Of a stretch of DNA of 64,000 nt, positions 56,653-64,000 are shown one piece after another. How positions within the stretch are numbered: position 1 is the stretch's first letter; each line of letters begins with the position of its first letter. Position numbers and translations under genes: made by a program. Under the pieces are notes generated by a model, which was not told the origin of the DNA, ran no database searches, and worked only from the letters and a program-made list of their open reading frames with translations. The DNA is from Klebsiella quasivariicola (lineage in GTDB: Bacteria > Pseudomonadota > Gammaproteobacteria > Enterobacterales > Enterobacteriaceae): assembly GCF_002269255.1 (NCBI RefSeq), contig NZ_CP022824.1, positions 62,001 through 126,000 of the forward strand. Direction: 5' to 3'.

Positions 56653-57723
56653 CTATCTCTCATGGCGCAGTTCAAATTCGTTCAACTGCTCTAACGCTTT
56701 CGCCACACTCTGGAACATCAGATGTTTTTCCTCATGCTTCTGTGACAGCCGAGAAACGAAGGTAAACACACTTCCGCTTCTCTCAGGCCAGCAGTCGTCA
56801 TAAAGTGCAGGTATCAACATCTTTCTTGCTTGATGCTGCAATGCAGGAGTCGTCAGACTACAGATGTACGTTCGTACTTCAAACTGTCTTCCAGGTGTTT
56901 TGTCTAGAAAAAGTACCACATCAGATTCACTCACCCAGTGCGACAATCCGAAGCGCAGTGCCGGATAACCTTCCCAATGATTAAGTGCCGTTGTGACCTC
57001 ATAACCACGATCAGAAAAGTGCTCTGTCAGAAACCGTAGGCCTTCCTCCTGAAGTGATTTCACCACAGCATTTTTCAGTAACACCGCTTCCTGAATATTA
57101 CGCAAATTTTCGAGAACGAAGGTTTCTGTCTCTGCTGCAATCGTATTTTTACCCATCAGTGTCTCCAGATGTAGAATGAATTCGCGCAGCAAAACCTGCC
57201 ATTTATTGAGCGGGGAAGAAATACATGCCATGCCGAGCCTGGGCGACAGAACAGAAATAAACATACTGTAGCTTATTCCTGTCCAACCGGCTGGAGCCAG
57301 TCCTTCCGGCGACAGAACCACCAGGAACGGTTTCTTATCTGGATGTTTTTGCTCCAGATACCCACTGTAATCATTGAAAGGATTGTTCAATTGGTGCCAG
57401 ATTTTATTCTCCAACACCATGGCCCATTCTTTCGACTCAAGTAGCAAATCGATTCGAGTTCCTTTCTGGGTCATAACCTCACGGGCTGGTGGAGAGAGAA
57501 GTGATGCATCAACATGGGCTGGCAGGAATTCCAGAAGGGCCCCAATAACCAGTGTATTCAGTCCATGGGGCGCATCCGGATCAATAAAGAAAGCGAGTAA
57601 ATCGCTGACAGGGTTTTCATAGTGTCCACGGGCACCAACCGAAAATATATTGGTCTCACTTTTTTCAGCAACAGGCAGTGATTTGAGGCGAGTCAGTAAT
57701 TCTTCCAGAGCAGGCAGGTCCAT
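56653..57723 (-). CDS. PD-(D/E)XK nuclease superfamily protein
   Basis: A 356-residue protein. A nuclease-like core at about residues 85-120 shows GTRIDLLLES and then WAMVLENKIW, giving the D...E-x-K triad of the PDDEXK_4 type, with a nearby DYSGYLE. The C-terminal half is helical. Such proteins are often orphan or phage/plasmid defence genes, but a function cannot be read here. ATG 57723 with a GGAG is preferred to an upstream in-frame start at 57783. No partner gene sits beside it. Confidence 0.75.
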   Translation of the reverse strand: MDLPALEELLTRLKSLPVAEKSETNIFSVGARGHYENPVSDLLAFFIDPDAPHGLNTLVIGALLEFLPAHVDASLLSPPAREVMTQKGTRIDLLLESKEWAMVLENKIWHQLNNPFNDYSGYLEQKHPDKKPFLVVLSPEGLAPAGWTGISYSMFISVLSPRLGMACISSPLNKWQVLLREFILHLETLMGKNTIAAETETFVLENLRNIQEAVLLKNAVVKSLQEEGLRFLTEHFSDRGYEVTTALNHWEGYPALRFGLSHWVSESDVVLFLDKTPGRQFEVRTYICSLTTPALQHQARKMLIPALYDDCWPERSGSVFTFVSRLSQKHEEKHLMFQSVAKALEQLNEFELRHER

Positions 57724-57783
57724 TGGTTTCTCCGCAGCGGTTTTCCCTATCCAGAAACATACCAACAAAAAGAGCCTTGGCAT

Positions 57784-58127
57784 AGGGAGGCCTGTCTGCC
57801 CGCTGGCATTGGGTGCACGATAATTGCGGTGGATTTCAAAGTTAACAGTCCGCTTCGTGCTGTGAGCTCAACAGGTCGATGCAACGCTATCCTATTCCTT
57901 TCGCCGTATTAAAAGCCTCACACTCAGCGAATACAGAAAAACTATGCGTTTAAAAAAGAATGAATTATCTCCTTAGCGTGGTTTTTACACGATTGCCCCT
58001 CAAACCCCGATAACGACTCCTGCGCAGTTATACGTCCTTCAACACCGACCTCTTCGCGACCCGGCACACGCGCTGGAAGGTGAACACATCGGCCAGGTAG
58101 TGAACACGCACCGGAGCTAAGCGTGTC
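57784..58127. other. Non-coding gap between the nuclease gene and the sugar-amine locus
   Basis: I see no gene, repeat or clear terminator. Its right edge runs into an operator-like sequence at 58128. Confidence 0.5.
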
Positions 58128-58141
58128 GGAGAACGTTATCC
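58128..58141. promoter_or_regulatory. Operator-like palindrome at the 3' end of the LacI-family gene
   Basis: GGAGAACGTTATCC overlaps the regulator stop codon and is the mirror of the operator half-sites at 59345 and 59415 (AACGTT core). It may be an auxiliary operator for DNA looping. Confidence 0.5.
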
Positions 58142-59233
58142 TTTCACGTTCTCCGCGATCGTCGCCACCGACTCGCGCAGCTTCATCTCCACCTGATACG
58201 TTTGCCACGAGACAGGTAAATCTGTCTCACGTATGCGCCTGAAAAGCAGCTCGGCTGCATGTACGCCCATATGGTGAATCGGCTGCGCAACGGTGGAAAT
58301 GCGCGGGGTGGTGAGCGTCAGCCAGTCGAGTTCGTCGAAGGCGAAGAAAGAGAGCTTTTGCGGCACAGCGATGCCGCGCTCACGCACCGCGCGCCAGGCG
58401 CCCTGGGTCATGACGTTATCCACCGCGAAAACTGCCGTGGGCGCGGCGGCGTCCAGCACAGCCAGTGTCTCTTCAAACGCGTGCTGGGCGCAATATTTGC
58501 CAGTGCGGCGGATTAAGGTTTTCTCCACCGCCACGCCCGCTTCATGGTGCGCTAGCAGGTAGCCGAGCAGGCGCGCGCCGCTTGAGTTAAGCCGGTCGGC
58601 GTTGATCGTCGAAAACTTCTCCGGCTCCAGCGCCAGTTGCGTATCGTAGTCCGAGCTTAACTCAGTGATGATGGCGATGCGACGATGGCCGCAGCTTAGC
58701 AGGTAGCGCGTAGCTTCGCGGCTGGCATGTACGTTGTCGATAAGCACCGCGTCGGCGGCCAGCGTCGGCAGCTTACGGTCGAGCAGCACCACCGGAATAC
58801 CTTGGGCGATAGCCTGGTCTAGGTGGTGGCAATTGTTTATATCAGCAGGCGAGACGATAAGCCCGTCCACCTGTTTCTCCAGCAGAATGCGCACCGCCTC
58901 CTGCTCGCGCGGCACGTCTTCGTCGCTGCTGGTGATAAGCACGCCGAACTCGTGGCGACGGGCGATATCGCTGATGCCGCGCAACGCCTCGGCGAAAAAA
59001 GGGTTGCTGATGTCAGCGCCCACCACGCCGATGGTCTGGCTTTTGCCGGTGATCATCGCCCGCGCTACCTGGTTTGCCACATAGCCCAGCTCTTCAGCAG
59101 CGCGTATGATTTTTTCACGCAGCTCCTCGCTGACATATCCGTAACCTCCCAGCGCCCGGCCAGCCGCCGCGGTGGAAACCCCCGCCTTGCGCGCCACGTC
59201 TTTCACGGTGATTCGGTTATTTTTTTTGTTCAT
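58136..59233 (-). CDS. LacI-family transcriptional regulator of the sugar-amine operon
   Basis: A 365-residue repressor. The headpiece is RITVKDVARKAGVSTAAAGR and a hinge helix follows (NQVARAMITGKSQTIGVVGA). The periplasmic-binding-protein-like core (residues 65-345) carries the GLIVSPADI and ITELSSDYD segments that line the ligand cleft. It is divergent from the catabolic operon and faces two matching operators, so self- and operon repression relieved by the substrate or its phosphate is inferred. Confidence 0.9.
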   Translation of the reverse strand: MNKKNNRITVKDVARKAGVSTAAAGRALGGYGYVSEELREKIIRAAEELGYVANQVARAMITGKSQTIGVVGADISNPFFAEALRGISDIARRHEFGVLITSSDEDVPREQEAVRILLEKQVDGLIVSPADINNCHHLDQAIAQGIPVVLLDRKLPTLAADAVLIDNVHASREATRYLLSCGHRRIAIITELSSDYDTQLALEPEKFSTINADRLNSSGARLLGYLLAHHEAGVAVEKTLIRRTGKYCAQHAFEETLAVLDAAAPTAVFAVDNVMTQGAWRAVRERGIAVPQKLSFFAFDELDWLTLTTPRISTVAQPIHHMGVHAAELLFRRIRETDLPVSWQTYQVEMKLRESVATIAENVKG

Positions 59234-59307
59234 AAGAAGTTTTGTCTGCTCCGCTTTTCAGTTCCCGGAGGTTATCGATTTCCGGCAAAATCATAAGAAA
59301 AAGATCA

Positions 59308-59336
59308 TTGACAATTTTTTAACACCGGCGAATTAT
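59308..59336 (+). promoter_or_regulatory. Promoter of the SIS-kinase-ABC operon
   Basis: TTGACA (59308-59313), 17-bp spacer, AATTAT (59331-59336). The first operator starts 9 bases downstream, about at the transcription start. Confidence 0.6.
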
Positions 59337-59344
59337 TCACCGTG

Positions 59345-59358
59345 TGATAACGTTCTCT
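59345..59358. promoter_or_regulatory. LacI-type operator, site 1
   Basis: TGATAACGTTCTCT, an imperfect palindrome around ACGT, at the start point of the promoter just upstream. Confidence 0.65.
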
Positions 59359-59414
59359 CATTTTAGGATAATCCACCCGCTGCTGCAAATCACGGGTTTA
59401 TTTTGCAGATGAAC

Positions 59415-59428
59415 TGATAACGTTATCA
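59415..59428. promoter_or_regulatory. LacI-type operator, site 2
   Basis: TGATAACGTTATCA, a perfect 14-bp palindrome, 36 bp before the first gene of the operon. Its centre is 70 bp from site 1, close to seven helical turns. Confidence 0.75.
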
Positions 59429-59463
59429 CATCCATTACAACCGAGACGGACAGGTAAACCAAC

Positions 59464-60501
59464 ATGACGCAAAACACCACAGTTTCACTGCCGCTGCGCC
59501 CGCTGGAAGCGGACTTCATCCCGACACTTGAGAAAGTGCTGGGACAGAAAAACGCCATCGCTGGCATCGCAGAGGCCGCCGCCTCCCGCCCGCTGAAAGA
59601 TATCTATTTCGTCGGCTGCGGCGGCTCGTTCTCTTCTTCCGTGCATGCCCACGCCCTGCTCTGCCGCCACAGCAAAAAGCTACAGGCGTGGAACCTGAAC
59701 GCGGCGGAGTTTATGGCGCAGCCCCCTGCCCGTCTGGGAGCGTCGTCGCTGGTGATCCTCTCATCGCACTCCGGCGCCACGCCGGAAACGGCGCAGGCGG
59801 CGCTCTTTGCGAAATCTTACGACGCGTATGTGGTCTCGCTAAGCCAGGAGCTGAACACGCCGCTCGCCAATACCGCCGACACCGCGCTGGTTTACTACAG
59901 CCCGCGTACCGTGACGCCGGGCAAACAGCTTCTGCTGCTGCAACTGGTGATTGAACTGCTGGAGCACGTGGATAACCTAGACGTCAGCGCCTGGCGCGAC
60001 GCCCTGCCCGCCCTGCCTGCGGCGCTGCAACAGTACCTCGATAAACAAGAAGCCGTCGGCGACGCCATTGCGAAATCCATCGCTCAGGGCGGCGATATTT
60101 ACGTGACCGCCGCTGGCGCTAACTACGGCGCGGCCTACACGCTTTCCTACTGTTATCTGATGGAGATGCAGTGGCGCAACGCCACCCCGGTGCTGGCGGG
60201 TGATTTCTGCCACGGCCCATTTGAGATGATTTTGCCGGGCGCACACCTGGTGGTGTTCCACGCCGATGACGACAGTCGCGCCATGACGCAGCGAGCCATC
60301 GACTTTGCCCGCCGCTATACCGAAAACGTCCATGTGTTTGACGCCGCTGGCTTTAGCCTGCCGGGCGCAGCGCCAGAAGTGAAAGCACGCTTTGCCGCCA
60401 TCGCGCTGGGCCTGATGGGCACGCGTCTTGCAGATCACCTGGAGCATCACACCGGCCACTCTCTCGATGACCGCCGTTACATGTACAAAGTGGAATATTG
60501 A
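59464..60501 (+). CDS. SIS-domain sugar isomerase/deglycase (FrlB-like)
   Basis: A 345-residue protein with two SIS domains. The first has DIYFVGCGGSFSSSVHAHAL and SSHSGATPETAQAAL, the second VTAAGANYGAAYTLSYCYL and AGDFCHGPFEMILP. Its overall pattern is that of fructoselysine-6-phosphate deglycase, which splits a phosphorylated Amadori product to glucose-6-phosphate and an amine. A kinase of the matching type follows. The real substrate may differ. The start has ACGGACAGG upstream. Confidence 0.85.
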   Translation: MTQNTTVSLPLRPLEADFIPTLEKVLGQKNAIAGIAEAAASRPLKDIYFVGCGGSFSSSVHAHALLCRHSKKLQAWNLNAAEFMAQPPARLGASSLVILSSHSGATPETAQAALFAKSYDAYVVSLSQELNTPLANTADTALVYYSPRTVTPGKQLLLLQLVIELLEHVDNLDVSAWRDALPALPAALQQYLDKQEAVGDAIAKSIAQGGDIYVTAAGANYGAAYTLSYCYLMEMQWRNATPVLAGDFCHGPFEMILPGAHLVVFHADDDSRAMTQRAIDFARRYTENVHVFDAAGFSLPGAAPEVKARFAAIALGLMGTRLADHLEHHTGHSLDDRRYMYKVEY

Positions 60502-60506
60502 TAACT

Positions 60507-61337
60507 ATGCGAATTTGTGGAGTGGGTGACAACGTGATTGACCGCTACCTGCACTGCGACCTGATGTTCGCGGGCGGCAACGCGCTTAACTTTGCGGTTT
60601 TTGGCCGCCAGGCCGGGGCGCAGGCCGCCTACCTCGGCATCACCGGCAACGATATTCCGGCGGGCGTGATTCGCCACGCGCTTTGCGCTGAAGGAGTAGA
60701 CATCAGTCGCGTGCGGATCAACGAAAGCTTTAACGCGCTTTCGCAAATCGATATCGACGCCGACGGCAACCGCTTTTTCGTCGGTTCCGTGCCGCCGCCT
60801 TACCAGCTGCGGCTGAGCGAGGCGGACCTGGCGTGGCTTGCGGACTTCGACCTGCTGCACACCAGCGATTACAGCGGGCTGGAAGCACAGCTTCCCCAGC
60901 TTGCCGCCTGCGCGCCGCTCTCGTTCGACTTCGGCTCGCGCGACGACGCCTGGGCCGAGCCGCTACTGCGCTGGGTGCAGGTCGCCACCTTTTCGCGCAG
61001 TGGCAGCGCGCCGCAGGCGATTGAAACGCTGATCGCCAACGCGCACGCGGCGGGTGTCGCCACCGTGCTGGTCACGCAGGGCGCGGACGGCGCGATTATC
61101 AGCCACCGGGGCAAACGCCACCGCCAGCCCGCGCTGCCGACGCAGATTGTCGACAGCCTCGGCGCGGGGGATGCATTTATCGCCACACTGCTGGTGAAGC
61201 TTGGTCAGGGATCAACGCTTGCCGACGCAGCGAACGATGCGGCCCTTGCCTCGGCGAGGGTTTGCGAACGCCTCGGTGCATTCGGCAGCGGCGTGCCGCT
61301 AACGCCGCTACCGCAGGAGGCAAAACAACAACCGTAG
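60507..61337 (+). CDS. PfkB-family kinase (FrlD-like)
   Basis: A 276-residue ribokinase-type enzyme. The N-terminal MRICGVGDNVIDRYLHCDLM and FAGGNALNFAVF match fructoselysine kinase style, and the anion-hole motif is DSLGAGDAFIATLL near the C-terminus. It would phosphorylate the imported compound before the SIS deglycase acts. ATG 60507 lies 5 bases after the previous stop; a TTG at 60498 is unlikely. Confidence 0.88.
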   Translation: MRICGVGDNVIDRYLHCDLMFAGGNALNFAVFGRQAGAQAAYLGITGNDIPAGVIRHALCAEGVDISRVRINESFNALSQIDIDADGNRFFVGSVPPPYQLRLSEADLAWLADFDLLHTSDYSGLEAQLPQLAACAPLSFDFGSRDDAWAEPLLRWVQVATFSRSGSAPQAIETLIANAHAAGVATVLVTQGADGAIISHRGKRHRQPALPTQIVDSLGAGDAFIATLLVKLGQGSTLADAANDAALASARVCERLGAFGSGVPLTPLPQEAKQQP

Positions 61338-61402
61338 TCGCAATGCTATAACGCACCGCCGCAGGCGGGCTGCAATCCAACCTTTTTTACGTGGAGCAAG
61401 AC

Positions 61403-62158
61403 ATGAAGATGAAAACCTTAGCCTGTTCAGTAGCGCTGCTGGCCGCAATCTCGCTTGCCTTACCCGCCGGGGCCGCCGAAAAGCTGGTGGTCGGCACCGA
61501 AGCCAACGGCATTCCCATCTCCTTTCTGAACCCGAAAACCCATGAGCTGGACGGCTTTATGCTGGATATCGCCCGCCAGGCCGCAAAGCACGCGGGTTAT
61601 GAGGTGGAGTTTAAAGCGATGGATTTCTCAGCGCTTATTCCGGCGCTGCGCACCGGCAAGATAGACCTTATCGCCACCGGCATGTATATCACCGAGCCGC
61701 GCAAGAAAGTGATCGATTTCACCACGCCTGTGTATAGCTACGGCGAAGGGATGATCGTGCGTAAAGAGGACACTAAAGACTACACCTCCTTTAAAGAGTT
61801 GCCTGGCGCGGTAGCGGGCGCGCAGATGGGCACGATTTTTATCGAGCCCCTTAAGCAGGCCAACATCTTCAAGGATGTGAAAGCTTACGACACCCTCACC
61901 GGCATCATGAAAGACGTGAACGCCGGGCGCATCAAAGCGGGCTTTGGCGATACCCCTTCCATGGCCTATTACCTCTCGCTTGGCGAATATCCCAACGTGC
62001 GGCTGGTGAAGAGCTACAAGCCGGTACTGCCAGGCTCGCTCGGGCTTGGCGTGCGTAAGGACGAAGAGCAGCAGTTGGCGAAGCTTAACGAAGCTATCGC
62101 CACCATGCAGAGCAACGGCGAGATTACGGCGCTGCTGGAAAAGTGGAAGCTTAATTAA
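61403..62158 (+). CDS. Amino acid-type ABC substrate-binding protein
   Basis: A 251-residue family 3 binding protein with a signal peptide 1-24 (ends AGAA). Ligand-domain segments are LVVGTEANGIPISFLNPKTH, LDGFMLDIARQA and DLIATGMYITEPRKK. The family-3 fold with arginine in TEPR usually holds an alpha-amino-acid group. This fits uptake of a glycated amino acid. ATG 61403 follows GTGGAGC. Confidence 0.9.
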   Translation: MKMKTLACSVALLAAISLALPAGAAEKLVVGTEANGIPISFLNPKTHELDGFMLDIARQAAKHAGYEVEFKAMDFSALIPALRTGKIDLIATGMYITEPRKKVIDFTTPVYSYGEGMIVRKEDTKDYTSFKELPGAVAGAQMGTIFIEPLKQANIFKDVKAYDTLTGIMKDVNAGRIKAGFGDTPSMAYYLSLGEYPNVRLVKSYKPVLPGSLGLGVRKDEEQQLAKLNEAIATMQSNGEITALLEKWKLN

Positions 62159-62201
62159 AACAAGGGGGCGTAGCCCCTGATACCCCGTGACAGGAACTGC
62201 G

Positions 62202-62864
62202 ATGAACGACTTTTTTACCTTCAGCGCCACCGCCCTCCCCATCCTGGTGGAGGGGGTGAAATACACGGTACTGGTTACCTTTTGTTCGCTTATCCTCTCG
62301 ACCCTGCTCGGGCTGACGTGGGCGCTGATGCGTCTATCGGCCCACCGTCCGCTGCGCCTGGTGAGCGGTGCGGTGGTTAACGTGCTGCGCGGCATCCCGA
62401 TGCTGGTTCAGCTTTTCTATATCTACTTTGTACTGCCCGATATCGGTATCGAAATGTCGGCGCTGACTGCCGCCATTATCGGCCTCGGCATCGCCTATTC
62501 AGTTTACCAGGCGGAGGATTTTCGCGCCGGCATTCAGGCTATCGACAAGGGGCAGATCGAGGCGGCGCAGACGCTTGGCATGTCTAAGCGCCTGATGATG
62601 CGCCGCGTTATCCTGCCGCAGGCCATCAAGATTATCTGGCCCTCATACGGCAACACCATGGTGATGATGCTCAAGGACAGTTCGCTCGCCTCCACCATCA
62701 CCGTGGCGGAACTTTCCCTGCAAGGGAAGCTGCTCGCCTCGGCGACATTTCAGAACACCACCGTTTTCACGCTGGTCGCCCTGCTCTATCTGGTAATGTG
62801 CTGGCCGCTGATGTGGCTGTGCCGCCGGGTGGAACATGCCATGAACAAGCGTCGGAGCCACTGA
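62202..62864 (+). CDS. ABC transporter permease of the sugar-amine operon
   Basis: A 220-residue HisM-type permease with the EAA loop AIDKGQIEAAQTLGMSKRLM...LPQAIKIIWPSYGN. It is the only permease gene here, so it would work as a homodimer. ATG 62202 is used, preceded by ACAGGAA. It overlaps the ATPase start by one base. Confidence 0.92.
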   Translation: MNDFFTFSATALPILVEGVKYTVLVTFCSLILSTLLGLTWALMRLSAHRPLRLVSGAVVNVLRGIPMLVQLFYIYFVLPDIGIEMSALTAAIIGLGIAYSVYQAEDFRAGIQAIDKGQIEAAQTLGMSKRLMMRRVILPQAIKIIWPSYGNTMVMMLKDSSLASTITVAELSLQGKLLASATFQNTTVFTLVALLYLVMCWPLMWLCRRVEHAMNKRRSH

Positions 62865-63604
62865 TGATTGAATATCGCAATGTCCATAAAAGTTACGGCG
62901 CGGTACACGTGCTGAACGGCATCAACCTGACCATCAACCGCCAGGAGGTGGTTTGCATCATCGGCCCTTCAGGCTCCGGCAAGTCGACCCTGTTGCGCTG
63001 CATCAACGGGCTTGAGAACTACCAGAGCGGCGAGATTATTTTCGACGGCGTGCAGGTGGACGGCAGCGAGCGCGCGCTAAGTCAGGTGCGCGGCGAGGTG
63101 GCGATGGTCTTCCAGCGCTTTAACCTCTTCCCGCACCGCACGGTGCTGGAGAACGTCACCGAAGGGCCGATTTACGTCAAAGGCGAGCGCCCCGGCCCCG
63201 CGCGGGAATATGGCATGGAGCTGCTTAAACAGGTGGGGATGGACCACAAGGCGCATTCATACCCGCAGGATCTTTCCGGCGGCCAGCAGCAACGCGTGGC
63301 GATAGCCCGTGCGCTCGCGATGCGCCCGCGAGCCATTTTGTTCGACGAACCCACCTCGGCGCTTGATCCGGAGCTGGTGGGCGACGTGCTGAAAGTGATG
63401 CGCGAGCTGGCGAATCAGGGCAGGACGATGGTGGTGGTGACCCACGAAATCGCCTTCGCCCGCGAAGTGGCCGACCGCGTGGTGTTTATCGACGGCGGTG
63501 TGGTGACCGAAGAAGGCCCGGCGCGCCAGGTGCTTACCAACCCTTCCCACCCGCGCACCCGCGAGTTTTTACAACGTGTACTCAACCCCATCAGCGAGGA
63601 ATAA
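62864..63604 (+). CDS. ABC transporter ATPase of the sugar-amine operon
   Basis: A 246-residue GlnQ-type ATPase: Walker A GPSGSGKST, Q-loop FQRFNLFPHRTV, signature LSGGQQQR, Walker B ILFDEPTSALDPE, switch VTHEIAFA. ATG 62864 lies in TGATG with the permease stop. It overlaps the next gene by one base. Confidence 0.94.
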   Translation: MIEYRNVHKSYGAVHVLNGINLTINRQEVVCIIGPSGSGKSTLLRCINGLENYQSGEIIFDGVQVDGSERALSQVRGEVAMVFQRFNLFPHRTVLENVTEGPIYVKGERPGPAREYGMELLKQVGMDHKAHSYPQDLSGGQQQRVAIARALAMRPRAILFDEPTSALDPELVGDVLKVMRELANQGRTMVVVTHEIAFAREVADRVVFIDGGVVTEEGPARQVLTNPSHPRTREFLQRVLNPISEE

Positions 63605-64000
63605 TGATGCTTAACGCCAGCCATATCTGCGCCACCAACTTTACCTATTCGCACTATCGGCTGAACCACTGCCTGGACGATGTCGCCGCGCTCGGCGTGC
63701 AGTGGTTTGAACTATGGGGCGTTGCGCCGCACCTGCATATCGACACCGTGCAGGAAGCGGACCTGCAGGCGCTCAGGCGGGAGCTGGCGGAGCGCGAGCT
63801 TAAGCTCGCCTGTTTCACGCCGGAGCAGTGTGTCTACCCGGTTAATATCGCCGCCGAAAACCCGCTGCAGCGGGAGTACAGCATTAACTATTTTCGCCGC
63901 AGCCTGGAGATATGCGAAAGCCTTGAGTCGCCTCTACTGTTTATGACGCCAGGCTGGGGTTATGAAGAGGATAAGCCCGCGGAGGCGCGCAGCCGCGCGG
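63604..64000 (+). CDS. TIM-barrel sugar phosphate isomerase/epimerase (FrlC-like), partial
   Basis: The first 132 residues of an AP-endonuclease-2-type barrel: VAALGVQWFELWGVAPHLHI, LKLACFTPEQCVYPVNIAAE. In the frl pathway the matching enzyme epimerises psicoselysine to fructoselysine. The gene runs off the window end. It starts within the ATPase stop (TAATG), so it belongs to the same transcript. Confidence 0.82.
   Translation, partial: MMLNASHICATNFTYSHYRLNHCLDDVAALGVQWFELWGVAPHLHIDTVQEADLQALRRELAERELKLACFTPEQCVYPVNIAAENPLQREYSINYFRRSLEICESLESPLLFMTPGWGYEEDKPAEARSRA

Overview
The window reads as accessory DNA from a large plasmid or plasmid-derived island of an enterobacterium, most likely Klebsiella or a close relative. 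This is judged from gene content only. In its favour are a plasmid-type locus of heat resistance, fec and lac operons nearly identical to E. coli, and many enterobacterial insertion sequences (IS903, IS1, IS2-like, IS66, several IS3). I see no replication, partition, transfer, tRNA or rRNA gene, so the replicon type cannot be read here. Base composition changes block by block: the heat-resistance block is GC-rich, the hxs operon is AT-rich, and fec/lac are intermediate.

Layout. 1-2672: an IS3-family element and a full-length IS903 whose transposase has a stop at codon 4. 2673-3256: an IS66 remnant and the left edge of the heat island. 3257-17315: the locus of heat resistance, all on the + strand: HTH protein, sHSP, ClpK, a small ORF, a broken ftsH, a second sHSP, yfdX1, yfdX2, hdeD, an unusual HPF/sigma-like protein, thioredoxin, KefC-type antiporter, PsiE, M48 peptidase and DegP-like protease. 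These would act together in protein and envelope quality control (disaggregase, holdases, redox, proteases). 17540-19155: an IS5-family fragment and an intact IS110-family element. 19472-22875: a four-gene, overlapping His-Xaa-Ser (hxsDBCA) operon with two radical SAM enzymes and a short secreted protein carrying five tandem HxS triplets. This is the least understood system here. 23340-26278: IS66, IS3, IS21 and IS903 relics. 26738-34282: an intact Fur-boxed ferric citrate operon fecIRABCDE, with IS66 pieces on both sides. 34330-37000: IS66 and EAL fragments, an MDR-type oxidoreductase and a small membrane-like ORF. 37097-42907: lacI, the lac promoter with all three operators, lacZ, lacY and a lacA cut by an IS1. 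42886-47293: IS1, ISNCY and IS3-family elements around two unknown genes.

47418-52981 (- strand): a tightly overlapped operon for an amino-acid-type ABC transporter, an M20/carbamoylase-type hydrolase, a DUF1989 protein and an XRE-cupin regulator. Upstream are a good sigma-54 -24/-12 promoter and an NtrC-type enhancer site, so I infer a nitrogen-scavenging pathway. 53388-56638: a nonsense-mutated ISL3 element, a NUDIX fragment and an IS2-like element. 56653-57723: an orphan PD-(D/E)XK nuclease-family gene. 58136-64000: a LacI-family regulator divergent from a SIS deglycase, PfkB kinase, ABC transporter and TIM-barrel epimerase (the last cut by the window end). This looks like uptake and breakdown of a sugar-amine (Amadori-type) compound, under LacI-type operators at both ends of the regulator gene.

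The overall picture is a mosaic of stress-survival and nutrient-scavenging modules assembled by insertion sequences, most of which now lack target duplications or carry inactivating mutations.
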